Origin: Ascaphus truei | Lineage: Eukaryota; Chordata; Amphibia; Anura; Ascaphidae | NCBI GenBank assembly: GCA_036426205.1 | Contig: CM071568.1 | Coordinates: 121,980,314-122,044,313, forward strand | Direction of reading: 5' to 3' | DNA length: 64,000 nt | Part shown: one piece after another, positions 36,358 to 48,108 of the stretch | Layout of the letters: every line of letters begins with the position of its first letter | Position numbering within the stretch: the first letter of the stretch is position 1 | The notes under the pieces: generated by a model | The model's database searches: none | Seen by the model: the letters and a program-made list of their open reading frames with translations, nothing else | Told to the model about the DNA's origin: nothing | Position numbers and translations under genes: made by a program

Positions 36358-37847
36358 CTGTAGTCATGCAATGTGTTCCAACTTCTCTGCCAAATGCACA
36401 TTCAATATACCTTAAACATGGGTTTATTATTCAATTGTTACAAAAGGTTTTGTGGTCTGTTTGTTTGATTATGAATGTAAAACAAACATTTTAGATACTT
36501 ATTAGTTTGACTAATATCCAGAGTTGTGATGCTGTTACAGTTAATGCACTCCTATTTTATGAATTCCGCACTGAACTTCCAGAGTTCATGAAGTAATGGA
36601 ACCGCATAAAAAAAATTAGACAAGTCTCTAATGAACAGTAATATCCGTTTTAGTCTTACCATTTGCTCACCAACAGCCGTCATGCTGTGAATGGATCATG
36701 GTGTCATTTCAGTGTAATTGTGAGTGATGAAGCCTAATGCCTTCCCTGAATATGACTTTTGTTCCAAACCAGATTATGGAAACATTTTATTTTACACAAG
36801 GGAATTGTAAAATATTCAGTGATGGTAACTCCATAGGTCACTAATTGACTCATCAGCAGATTTTCGGCACCTATCTTTGGCCCAGATCCATTCATATAAA
36901 TGGGAGTAAAGCTTAGCACCCTTTTGTGGATCTGGATTTTGTCCTTCACGAACATTATTTGGGGACAGTATATCATTCGGTTCTGCATGTGGAGCCACTC
37001 TGGTGCAAATAATGAAAAACAAAAAAGTCACACACATCAAGTAGCACATTGCTGTTCTAAAAGTTCCAAAAAGAGAGAGAATGCTGGTTGGTATAAATAT
37101 CAATTCGTATTTTGTACCACAGAAGTTCAATAAATAAATTAACAAAAACTATACTCCCCTATTAAACACCACATGCCACACGCAGCTACCCGTGTACACT
37201 GGCGGTGATCAGCAATGTGTTTTGTTGGTATCTTCATCTGGGGGTCTGTCGGATATCGGGAAAGGGCTGGGTAGCTGCGTGGCGTTCAGTGCTGGGGAGA
37301 AAGCCCCCCCCCACCCCCCCGCAAAAAAAATTGCCAGAGGACTGTCACAAAGGGTAGAGATTCAATTCCTTTCTAGAACTATAGCGTGCTGGAACACTTT
37401 GAAACTGTTATAAAGGTTGCCTTGAATTATACTGCTGTATAGAAAATATGTCTGCCTTTGTCAATGCCTACATACATTTTTTTTTGTGTGTGTGTGCTAA
37501 TTAATGTGTTACCTGCTCCATTCTTATTTTTATGCCGGAGTCTTTGTAATGAGTCTTCTGCCAACCACACATACATCCGATATCCTAAGCATTTAAAGTT
37601 CCAGGAACTGTGTTGATTCATTGTGATCAATTAATGTTTACTGTTGGACAGATCTATATTAATTGTTAAAGGGTATTTTAAAAGCACATAAACATGAGTG
37701 ATGATTAAAATATATTAATTATAAAAATCAAGCAATGTATTGTGTAGTAGTTTCTGCATTTTAGGATTACATGGGGTCGACAGACATTAGAACCCATCAA
37801 TTGTACAGAAGTAAGCAAAGAATTCAGAATAATCTCAACGTTTAGAG
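36358..37847. other. Intronic sequence without recognised gene
   Basis: AT-rich, with a C-run and an A-run near 37305-37330. No transposon ends or exon-like frames were recognised. Confidence 0.45.
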
Positions 37848-38290
37848 CAGCGATTCCCAATAGGGGGCTTGGAAACTCCTAGTGGTTCAGGAATTGTCTC
37901 CCAAGGGGTTGCCAAAAAAATGTAATGGCAGATACCATGCAGTGTAGTGGGTTCCTGAGCCCATGTAGAGAATGCACACCTAGTAAGACCCCAAACTACA
38001 CCTTAGCATGGGTGGTATAGCTGTCAATTGTGTCAAGAGCTTCATAAGTCACTCCCCACAATGCTTTGCATCCACAGTGACGAGGCATTGTGGAACGTGA
38101 CCTTGGAAGCTCCTGCAGTAAGTAACAGCTATACCACCCATGCTGTCTTCACACACTGAGGTGCAGTTCGGGGGTGTGTTCCCCACACAAGCTCAGGACA
38201 CTATACTCTGGGATCAGTCTAACAGTTTTGTTAGCAATAATTTGATTTAGTATTTGGGGTTCGGAGAACAAATATTTTCGAGCCCACGTG
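37848..38290. mobile_element. hAT-like non-autonomous element, family B, copy 1
   Basis: It starts CAGCGATTCCCAATAGGGG, a hAT-like end. The interior matches 46511-46914 over several hundred bases, for example tttgcatccacag, ggcattgt, ataccaccca and gaggtgcagtt. The right end is less clear (around gttcggagaacaaatatttt). No transposase was found. Confidence 0.6.
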
Positions 38291-38502
38291 AAAAGTTTCC
38301 AAAGGGGTTTTTTTTTTTTTTCCCCCCCATTATGCAACTGATCCTAAATTAAATTAATTATTTCCGTGGGATTGATCTAGAAACCCTTATGAGTTAAATC
38401 TACAAATTGCCCACGTAAAATCCATACTGGCTAATATGGATTTTCAACAGCAAATGGCCCCAACAGCCACTTCAGACAATATACAGCAGAATAGGACCCT
38501 AA

Positions 38503-38993
38503 GGGCTGTTCTATAGTGTGTGCCCTTGCGAACGTGTGTGCTCGTGACGCACACTTTCTGTGGGTATACAGTCCGAGCTGCCGGGACCGATAGGCAGGGA
38601 AGTGTGTGTGTAAGTGTGTAATTTATTATTTAAAAAAACACATTTGTAAAAAAAAATATTTATTAACATTGTGCAGACACATACACACATACATACATAC
38701 ATACATACATACATACATACATACATACATACATACATACATACATACATACATACATACATACATACATACATACATACATACATACATACATAACTAC
38801 ATACATAACTACATACATTTCAGCTGCGGTAGCAGCGCAAAATCTTTATTTCCTTACTCTTCCCCCCCCTGACGGCAGGCTGCACGCTCACTGCTGTGCG
38901 AGCGCGCGGTCCTATTGTAGAAAGGCTGACTAACCTCAGCCATCTATAATTGCCGCACACGGTGCAGCAAGCGCGCCCACCATAGAACAGCCC
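38503..38993. mobile_element. PIF/Harbinger-like MITE with TAA target duplication
   Basis: The ends GGGCTGTTCTATAGTG and CACCATAGAACAGCCC are inverted repeats, flanked by TAA at 38500-38502 and 38994-38996. A long (ACAT)n tract is embedded at 38687-38818. Without that tract the element is about 360 bp. It is non-coding. Confidence 0.85.
38687..38818. repeat. (ACAT)n microsatellite
   Basis: Over 100 bases of nearly pure tetranucleotide repeat, ending with two variant units (ataactacat). It lies wholly inside the MITE at 38503-38993, so it expanded after or within that insertion. Confidence 0.97.
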
Positions 38994-39654
38994 TAACTCG
39001 GGCAGAAATGTCTGATAAAATGGACTTCCACGTTTTATAGCAAGTGAGAAAAGGTAGATGATTAAATGTGCAGTGAGTTTGATGCCTTTTGTTTTTGTTA
39101 GCTTTAAATGAAGTAAATGACTTGGTATTTTCCACTTGGCTTCTATAATTCAACCTATCCAGAACCATTAGTAAAATTCTTTGAAAACAAAGATATGCTG
39201 GATTTTTGTTACCCTGTTCCACATGAATGTGCCATCGGATTTAAAATAGCCATGAAACAAAGATGCAGATACTGTCAGGTTACCTTCTAATTCTAGTTTT
39301 AGTTCTTCTCATTGTAAAATCATTTTTAGATTAAACTACAATCTTTTACCTGTAATGTGTACTGACAGCAATAGTTGTCCTGTGAATAAATCCGTATGCA
39401 AGTGAGATTTGTTCTGGGAGTTAAAACATCACAAACCAATTGAATGTCCTAACATGCCATTAAGAAATGACTTGCGCATGGTATACAAAACCGTGATCAG
39501 CAGAGCAACAAATAGATTTGTATATGGTTTCCCAGAAAGCTTTCTATGCCAACAGATGTTGCATAGTAGAGGAGGTTTTATATATCTATATATCTCTTAA
39601 TGGTTACATTTAGGCGACCGATACTCATCCTATATTTTATACAGATGACGTAAA

Positions 39655-40027
39655 AAAAATCCTATATTTTATACAGAGGAAGGCAATGCATTTCTTCCTG
39701 ATTCCAATAATGGCCATCATATTTCTATCTGGATCAACATCCTTCTCATGTTTCCTTATTTGGTATATACGTACAGTATATACCTTTTCCTTTCTAAAAA
39801 AAGATGTCCAACTTTTTTTTTTTAAATATATTGTAAGTGCCATCACTGTCTCCATGGGTAATGAATTCCAAATTTTTATTGCCCTTACTGTAAAGAGCCA
39901 TTTCCTTTGTTGCTGGTGAAATCTCCTTTCCTACAACCTTCAGGGATGACCCGTGTCGTTTGTACTGCCCTTGTGATGAATAGCTATTTTGAAAGCTCCT
40001 TGTATTGACCCTGAATATACTATATAT
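39655..40027 (-). pseudogene. CR1 LINE 3' fragment
   Basis: On the minus strand this matches the 3' region of the CR1 copy at 54.95-55.92 kb. Shared blocks include the frame SYSSQGQYKRHGSSLKVVGK and the later GNKNLEFITHGDSDG, plus the gatgttgatcc block near the 3' end. The solo LTR at 40028-40692 lies directly beside it, probably inside the original CR1. Confidence 0.7.
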
Positions 40028-40692
40028 TGTGATGCCTCCGTCACGTTGCGGGGTCTTTTGTCCCAGATCAAGGCAGGAAACCTTGGGTTTGTTGAACAGG
40101 GTTTTTATTACTGCACAATAACTACATAATAGGCACACCGTCCCTTTAAGGCAAAACAAATCATAAAATAAACGCCTACTCTTAGGAGACTAACTACACC
40201 ACTCCAGCCCTTTCTGACTAAGTGGCTAGCTAAGCTGGTTTCCACCCCAAAACATGTACTGCAAATACAAAAGTCCTTATCTATTTTGGTGCTGTACTGG
40301 CATCCCTCCCACGATAGTCCAGGAAATCTCTCTGGATCCAATGTCCTAGACAGGACAGCCCTGCTTCCACAGCAGACACATCCTTGCTTCCTGGGTGTGC
40401 AACCCAGGCACTCCCAGCAGGCTCTGCGACCAACTGTCCAGCAAGCCTAGGGGACTGTGCCAGTTAGCTTTGTCCTGGCTCGGGAGAAGTCTCTCTCTCT
40501 CCCCATTCTCTGGGGAAAGCAGGCAATCTTTGTGCAGCTGCCTGTCTGCTTTTTACAACCCTTATTCCTTCAGGAGTTCTCTGCTAATTAGCTACACCTG
40601 TAGCTAGCCTCTCCAGCAGGAATTTAACCTACTGCATGCTGGAACCTACACTAGCTGCACTACTCCAGCAGATAGCGTCCGTGTCTATCACA
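40028..40692 (-). mobile_element. Solo LTR, 665 bp
   Basis: The ends TGTGAT and ATCACA form the short inverted termini of an LTR, and ATAT flanks both sides as a 4-bp duplication. A poly(A)-like signal (gtaataaaaaccc on the minus strand, near 40100) suggests minus orientation. There is no gag or pol sequence beside it, so internal recombination has probably removed the body. The 4-bp AT-only duplication is weak evidence on its own. Confidence 0.7.
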
Positions 40693-41138
40693 ATATCTAT
40701 AGCTAATCTCTTCCATGTCCTTTATTAATTAATGGTGCCTAGAACTATAGTCCATATGTAGTAATCATCAGTTTTACTGTTATGTAGGACCCAAACCATA
40801 CCAATGTAGTATAAAACACAGCTGATGGAGCAGCTGTGCTACTTGATGAAAATCTAAAGGGTACCACATTTGTAAATATTCTATATAATGCTCTGAAAAG
40901 AAATGCAAGAATTGTGATCCTATAAGTTACATTACATCCTCTCCTTCAAAATTCAGTCAAGGCAACAAAGTTCTGTAAACACTTTTTTTTTTTTGTTTTT
41001 TTTTTTAAACCAAACCCCTGAACAGTCTGAATAGGGATCTGTAACTATAAAATCTATTTTGATGTTTCTAAAATATAGTGGAATTTTGTTTTTATGCCTT
41101 CTAAAACATTTATTTAAAGCATGATACACTGTTTATAA

Positions 41139-41411
41139 GGCTGAGTCCCTGTTGGCGCTGAGCGCGCTTTTGCTTGGAGAGCGCTCCAAGCATGAGCGTC
41201 GGGTGTCCTGTCGTTTACATGCGCGTGTGTGGGGGGGGGGAGGGAGGATTGAGCGCGCTGGAAAGTTACATTTTTTTTTGTTTACATAAGCGCCGAGCGC
41301 CAGTGAGCGTGTGCACGTGCACTGCGTGAGCAGGGACTTGCATATACAGTATCTATATATGTAAGTAACTGCGGCAAGCACCGCCCGCTCAGCGCTAGCA
41401 GAGACGCACCC
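41139..41411. mobile_element. PIF/Harbinger-like MITE with TAA target duplication
   Basis: About 26 bp at each end are inverted copies, sharing gcgctgagcg after a variable lead of GGCTGAGTCCC versus GGGTGCGTCTC. TAA lies on both sides (41136-41138 and 41412-41414). The interior is GC-rich with a run of G at about 41230. The element is 273 bp and non-coding. Confidence 0.8.
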
Positions 41412-41414
41412 TAA

Positions 41415-42545
41415 GGCTTACACCTCTGCTTGCATTTTAGTTGGCCCTCTTCTTTAAAAATCAGCCGGTGCAGACAAACTACATTACCTTATTATGAAGC
41501 TTCCTATGGAAGAAAATGCCTAACTGAAGTAAGAAAGATAACTGTTGAAGTAAAAAAAAAAAAAAAATGATGATGATTCAGTGTGTAGCTTCACCAAATA
41601 TGTTGACAATGAGAAACATATATTTTAGTCTTGTACTTCTCTGACCACGAATCTGAAAAATTGATAGCGCACAGTTTCTTATTAAAAATGATGATGGTGT
41701 TCATGCACTACATTTTATACCGATAGCAAGGGGCAGATTGCAGTTCAAATGTGCCCCAGGCATTTAACCTGCTGCCATCCACTTCACGTGGTGCAGCAAC
41801 GTCAGTGGAGGTGGGCAGCTACGGAAATTACATTCCCCCTAGTCCCAAATACGGTAGTACACCAATATGCCCTCCCATTTTTCACTATGGGCCACCACGA
41901 CCCTTCTAGCGCTCAGAAAGGGTTAAATAATGGCTCCTTTATATCTTCTAATAAGTTACCTGCTTTTGTCACACAACTATTTGCAATTTACAAATCTGTT
42001 TCCACCGCCTGCATTTAAACCCCCTGTTTTTGTGTTGACATCTCTGCAGCGTTGTATTATTTCTGGGACTACCCGAGGCACACACACACACAAACATCTT
42101 TCTCAGTGTAGTCACTTTGTGCTTTCCAATATACGCTGCTAATGTTTACTGTAATGTTTTTAAATGGCAAATTCTCTATGAAATTGTACGACTATTTTTT
42201 TATTTTGTGCAGGACATAAGTGAGACCGTATTTGAGATGTTAGTAGTACAGTTAAATTGAATGTTATCATGTTCTTAAACATTTTGTTAAAGCTCTTGAC
42301 AAAAACATTTTCCAACTCCTGCTGCAGAAGCCAGCAACTTATTGCAGCGTTCTTAAAAATGTGGCACATTTGAAAGCAAATGAGAATTCCAATGAAGATA
42401 GAAATGTTTTCGTTGCACAGCTGAAGGCACCAATTTTTTTATTTAAAAAAAAAAAGGTGCAATTTAAATAACGGTACTGCATTTTTCAAAAGAAAAATTT
42501 ATTTCATGAAGGATGAATATTTTTGAAGTTAACAAGAAGCAGGGT
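41415..42545. other. Intronic sequence without recognised gene
   Basis: AT-rich with several A runs. The frames at 41749-42142 show no domain and no splice context. Confidence 0.45.
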
Positions 42546-42559
42546 AGTAGGGATGACGA

Positions 42560-42780
42560 GTAGTAATAATAACCAGCTCTTTTCTCCTGAGACTCAAAGC
42601 GCCTCACAAATTACAATAGTGTGAGGTAAGCAGCATTGTACATAAGATTTAGACAGTTCTGCCCAGAATGAGGCACAGGGAGATAGACTTGCCCAAGGTC
42701 ACAAAGAGCTGAAGCTGGGATTTTAACCAGGTCGATTCTCGGTGGTGGCGCCTTTACTCACTGAGCCACTCCTTCAGGTA
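42560..42780 (-). repeat. MIR/CORE-SINE-like repeat
   Basis: The phrase gaggcacagggagatagact then tgcccaaggtcacaaagagc, followed by gctgggattttaacc and ccactcc, is the hallmark of a MIR-type SINE. I assign the conventional orientation only tentatively. About 220 bp, diverged. Confidence 0.6.
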
Positions 42781-44640
42781 GGATGAAGTCAAGGACCAAA
42801 AGGGTAAAGTTGAACAACGACAGCATTTTATGTGACTTTATTTTGCCACTATTGTCTGGAGTAGATTGTTACTCAGATGATGTAATGCAAGTTTAGTGTC
42901 CTGAATAATTGGACTCCTGCTGTAAATGTTAATTGGATTGGTGATTAAAGTGTTTACAGTGCTTCATCATTTTGCTTTGTGCAGCATCTATCTGTTATGG
43001 ATTCTGAATGTAGCTTTGGTTAACCCCCTTTCATGGTTCTATTTCGTGCTCGACCCACCATTGAATATGTTGTGACGCTATCCTTGCCCTTCTGGAGAAA
43101 AGTGTTTCTCCAGCACGTGGAAAATGCCTCACAGCATATTAAATCGTATCAAATAGGAACCTTTGTTTTATTCTAGGTTCACCTTTTTTGTCATAATATT
43201 GCAATTGTTAAATCATTTTTTTTTTTAAATAGATACAGTATATTGTAAGAGCCTGAAAAGATGGAATTTTCTTTCTCCAAGTTAATAGTACTGAGGATTT
43301 TTTTTTTAAGAATCAAGTTTGATCAAGATGGGGAAAAAAATGTCAAAACGATTAATATTTCTATGGGTTTTTAGTTCTTATATGCTTTTGACTTGCTACC
43401 CTTGATAAAATTAATAATAGATTAATGGCTCCACACCCAGCAACAGTGCCAATAACTCCTTTTTTTTTTTTCTTTTTCTTTTTTTAATGGTTAGTAAATG
43501 TTAAACTATCAATCAAGGCCCTTCCCAGTAATGAAATAGAAATTATTTTGAGTCAATTGGTTAAAAAAAAAAAAAAAAAATGGATGAAATTTAACAACTT
43601 GGCTCTTCACACACCAGTGATGCCTGTTTATTTATTTTATTACCTTGGTGAAAGACAACCGCGTTATACTGCAAACTAAAATCCTTTTGGCTCAGAATAA
43701 AATGAGCCGTTATGGTGAATCTATTGTTTGCTCCTATATGTAATGAGACCTGGTTCTGTGTCTGATCCTGAAGGTTAGGTCGTTATGCTGGCAGTAAGGG
43801 TATACATGCAACTAAAATGATGCATATTTTGCACCAAAAGTTGCTTGGCCAGTTCCTGCAAGCGGGTGAATAAAAACACAAAAAGCAGGTGCACAAAAGG
43901 CAAGTAAACAAAATTGTATTGATTTAAAAAAAAAAAAAAAAAATCTATCTTACAATGGGGTAAGTAGTGGTCCTTGGTGAAAAACACCTGAAAGACCAAA
44001 CATAGATGCTATCTTTTGAGATCTCTATTGTAGAGGGGAGATGGATCATCCATGTTGGAAAGGCTGCAAGGGGGAAGTCCCTGCTGTTTGTGAACTGAAT
44101 GAGATCAGAAAGCCATGTGCCCAGAGGGATTTGTCTTTGGAATTACTCATGGTTGAGTGTGTGGATTGATACACTTCAACTCCTGGGTTCGGATTTTAAA
44201 TGCTCTACCAATTAAGAGCCCCTTTATGACAGCCCAAAGCATTTTTGAGTAATCTGCATTCCATGCCACAATTAGTTTAATTAATATAGTCTGAGTAGTA
44301 TAGGAGTTGCTCAAGTGATTCTGGATTAGAAGATCATTAAGGAGAAAAATCTTCAATAAATATATCCGAATATGAGCAGAGAAACCTCCCTTAGAAAGTG
44401 GATGAAAGAATGGATGAAAAAAATGAAGGAATTTTAAATATCTTTGAAAGTGAGAAATGTTGCTCTCTTCTCCATAAAGGAACAATAATTCCTTGAAGGT
44501 AAAGATGAATGAGATGTGTGCAGCCCACACCCCTAAGACCTCATTGGGAATGTCCATAAAGATGCATTTTTTCAGCAAGACGTACTCACATTTTACTTTG
44601 TTCTCCTCACCCACTCCAGAGTCTCTGTTTGAGGCGTGAA
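42781..44640. other. Intronic sequence; the right part likely belongs to the foldback at 44.65 kb
   Basis: A or T homopolymers occur at 43451-43486, 43562-43580 and 43926-43942. From about 44470 the sequence resembles 60890-61060 (cctcattggg then tgtcc, and gatgcat). It therefore probably forms the single-copy extension of the foldback element that follows. No gene was seen. Confidence 0.45.
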
Positions 44641-44644
44641 CAGC

Positions 44645-44960
44645 CGCAGGTAGCAAGATCCAAGAGGCAAAAAAAGACCAAATTGGAGCAGTGCACAGCC
44701 AAGGGAGTCGGGGTCCAAAAAGTGAATGAAAAAATGTTTATTAATCAGACGTAACTAAAAAGGAGGTGCAGAAACTCCTACGCGTTTCACACCCTTAGGT
44801 GCTTTATCAGTCACCTCCTTGATAAAGTACCCGAAGGTGTGAAACGCATAGGACAGTTTCTGCACCTCCTTTTTAGTTATGTCTGATTTATGAACATTTT
44901 TTTTTTTTTTTTGGGGGGACCCTGGCTCCTTTGCTTCTCCAATTTGGTCTTTTTTGTAAC
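44645..44960. mobile_element. Foldback element with paired outward GAAACGC motifs
   Basis: Arms 44655-44805 and 44820-44960 are inverted copies (gaccaaattggag and ctccaatttggtc at the outer ends; aaaaaggaggtgcagaaact inside). Two cores read outward from the centre. Minus strand 44781-44810 reads CTGATAAAGCACC, loop, GGTGTGAAACGCG then TAGGAG. Plus strand 44818-44848 reads TTGATAAAGTACC, loop, GGTGTGAAACGC. A related element is at 61067-61326. Confidence 0.8.
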
Positions 44961-46510
44961 CAATTAATATACCCAACTAGTATTAATACTGTATAACTAA
45001 TGTATGCGTTTATTGTATCTTGAAGAGTTTTTCTTGTCTTGTAAGTCTATGCGGTGCGCTAAAAATTATACTTGATTAATAAACATTTTTTTTTTTAAAT
45101 CATACACTTTGAAATGTGTGGCAAACAGCCAGGACACAAGAAACTGCATGCAATTGCAGACTTCATAATTTCTGAGAATGGGAGCTACTTTTTAGCTGAT
45201 TCCATATATTCTCATTAACCATGAAATTGCCCGAGAGGGACAGTGATTCACTGTCCACCATCACCACCACCACCATCCGTCATATGACTGCACAACTACT
45301 TCTAGTAAGGGAAAGTATACTATGGATTCACTGATAATTGCATTGCCTGAGCTCTGCTTCCACTTCAATCACTCATATTGCTACATAATCTATTTATATT
45401 GAAAGTAAAGACTTCTCCTGATGGACATTACTGTGGAAAAGAGAAGAGTAGAAGGCAGGCCACCACATAATCAACTTTACAGGCCGTGCAAGGGACAATG
45501 TACTGTTTCTATTTGGAGTTACATTGTTTGTAAGGAGATTGAATTTATTTGGTCCTATGCATTAATAAAATCGTATCTGTTACAGTTATGCTAATGGACA
45601 GTGGGAAGGTCCGAACTACTTTCAACATGCCAACCTTTCCCGGAGATAATTATTTCAATTATGTATAGTGATGCATTTGGGAAAAGGCATTACAATTAGT
45701 TGGTAATTGCCACTTTCTGATAATTCCAACCAGCATGAGTAATAACACTCGTAAGCCATAATACTTTTATTCTCTGTGTTTTTGTAAGGCAAATGGTTCC
45801 CTGTGCTCAAGCCGGTTGAACTTTAAAAGAAAGGTCTTCTGCCTATTGTCTGTGTTTTTGAGTTGCATGACTTCTCATAGTGTAAATCAATCTTCCATCA
45901 CCTGACATTTACAATACTTTACAGGCACTAGAAGTCTGCTACACTTTCCTACAGGTTTCATGATAACTATATAACTCTATAGCCCAGATATGCATTTTAT
46001 AGGCAAGCAGCATTTCATGTACAGTCATCTCCCTGAAAATTATCCTGTTCTACCTAAAACCCTTACGAGTCTATGGCCATGACTCCTCAAAGCGTGATCC
46101 ATGCCATCACGCCCAAATCGTCAATATCTGACATTGACTTTAATGGCTGGTATTGCTAATTCGGGGTTAAATTGCGCATTGATGACTCCCGACCAATGTA
46201 TCAGGTCAATTTTGGAGCAAAACAGAAGCATTTTCATCCTGTGTCAATGTATCGTAGAATTTTGCCATGTTTACACCAGCTTACAACACAAGGAGTGTCA
46301 GTAGGAAAAGCTGGAAAAGTCACATGGTGCACATATTATGAGATGTGTGAAATTCGGCATCTGTTTCTCCCTTTAACTTGTGCCGAAAAAAATCTGCCAG
46401 ATCAAGTAGAACAGCCTGCAACAGGTGTAAGGAATAGTTTGTTACATATGATGCAACTGCTCAAAAAAGTGGAGCAGTGCATCAAAACACACTATTTTCT
46501 GCATTAATAC
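44961..46510. other. Intronic sequence without recognised gene
   Basis: The stretch contains a short ACC/CACCAT run at about 45258-45275 and an octamer-like atgctaat near 45588. No transposon ends were recognised between 45120 and 46000, so it may be unique sequence. Confidence 0.45.
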
Positions 46511-46914
46511 GTAGCACTCCTTAGAACCCCTACTAAGGAGTTCAGGAATCCTGTGGCGGCTGCACACTTGGTAAGGCCCCAATCTGTACCTCAGCAGGGG
46601 TGATATAGAAGTCAATTACAACAGGGACTCCCAAAGTAGCTCCCACAATCCTTTGCATCCACAGCGATACGGCATTGTTGGACGTGACTTTGTAAGCTCC
46701 TGCAGGGATTGACCTCTATACCACCCACGACGAGGTGCAGTTTGGGCCTTAAGTGTGTTCCCCTCATGAGCTCAGAACACTATTCTGTTTGGGATTAGTC
46801 GAACAGTTTTCTTAGCAATTGTCTGAGTAGACAATAAGATTTATCAATTAGGGTTTTGTGCAAACAAATGTTTATTAATTAGGGGTTCAAATGTACAAAA
46901 TATTGGGAACCAAG
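46511..46914. mobile_element. hAT-like non-autonomous element, family B, copy 2
   Basis: Collinear with 37848-38290 for about 300 bases in the same orientation. The right end reads aatattgggaaccaagg, an inverted form of the family start gattcccaat. Two short insertions or deletions separate the copies. It is non-coding. Confidence 0.6.
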
Positions 46915-47741
46915 GTCTTAGAGTGCAAGCTCTTCAGGATAGGGATTCCCTTTTCCATATATTTACTTGCAAATGTGGTGCTCTTGTAAAATGCCAAATA
47001 TTACACAAATCGGGTACATTATCTATTTGCATTGTATTTAATAGATTACTAATTTTGTTTACGCAAGTGCTTTGTTAGGTGATTGACGATGTAATAATAA
47101 AAAGGTAGCAATAAGTATACTCCACTCATAGAAATAAGAATGTAGATTTTTGGATCCATGAACAATTTCATCACAAAAGAGATCAAGTAAAGACTAAAAA
47201 AAGTATAAAACACTTGGATACATTTAAAAACAAAAATCTATTTGAAATCTTCTGTGGACATTTCATAAGATGTGCAGTCACCCACATTTATCTATTAAAG
47301 TGGGATAGGAGTAAGTTACATGTAAATAATTTGACACTTTTTTTTTTCACACACAAACATAGATTTTGTATTTTTTTTTTTTTCAATCGAACATAAATAA
47401 AACTGTTACTTAAAGGTGACTTGAAGTTTTCCAACGGTACCTGATTGATATTAGTTTATTTTGTACTGTTAAGTCAATAAAACCAAGCTTGATGAAACGA
47501 AGATTTTTAGTGCTGTTCCGATAAGCGGTATTAAAATGCACCTTCATACAGCACCTTGGAGACTTCTCGATAGCATAAAGTGAAAATAGACCATAAAGAA
47601 AATGTGCTTCTTAATCTGTAAAGCCATGATTAACACCCTGGGCACCTTGCTCAAAAATCATTCTGTAGCATCTAATGCCCAGAAAGCAAAATTTTCTTAC
47701 TCTCAAAAGGCAGAGTGCTACATCTAACTTGACATAAACAG
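46915..47741. other. Intronic sequence without recognised gene
   Basis: AT-rich, with T runs at 47338-47346 and 47370-47383. No gene or transposon was recognised. Confidence 0.45.
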
Positions 47742-47764
47742 ATAAGTATTTAACTATATAATAT

Positions 47765-47943
47765 AAGCCAGGGTTATATAGTTCAAGTACTTTAAGCCTA
47801 CAACCACTTCACGGTATGGCCCATTCTGTAGATCCCAACAGTGCTGCACCTGCAAAAAAAACCCTCATAACCTTTCAAATGGAGGGAGAGTGGTCTTTAA
47901 TAGACTGGTCATTTACAGGTGCTTGGCAAGAACTGCGATAAAA
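47765..47943. mobile_element. SINE-like insertion flanked by 23-bp direct repeats
   Basis: An identical 23-bp sequence starting ataagtatttaactatataa lies at 47742-47764 and 47944-47966. The 179-bp stretch between ends in gcgataaaa, a short A-rich tail. Perfect long direct repeats plus an A-rich end fit LINE-mediated retroposition. No A/B box promoter was recognised, so the insert class is open. Confidence 0.6.
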
Positions 47944-48038
47944 ATAAGTATTTAACTATATAATATGTAAAGTTAGATGTAACACTGGGCCTTTATGTCT
48001 TGTGTTCTATACATGAGGTCACAATTCAAGTAGCACTC

Positions 48039-48072
48039 TGTGTGTGTGTGTGTGTGTGTGTGGGTGTGTTGT

Positions 48073-48105
<33 letters not shown>
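48039..48105. repeat. (GT)n microsatellite
   Basis: TG repeats with two short interruptions, ending two bases before the TA at the left tip of the Tc1 element. Confidence 0.96.

Positions 48106-48108
<3 letters not shown>

Noticed and set aside
38606..38872. Tyr-Ile-His-Thr repeat protein
   Set aside because: It is a translation of the (ACAT)n tract inside a MITE.
46172..46507. 111-codon frame as a possible exon
   Set aside because: No domain is recognised, and it has no consensus splice pair fitting a gene model.
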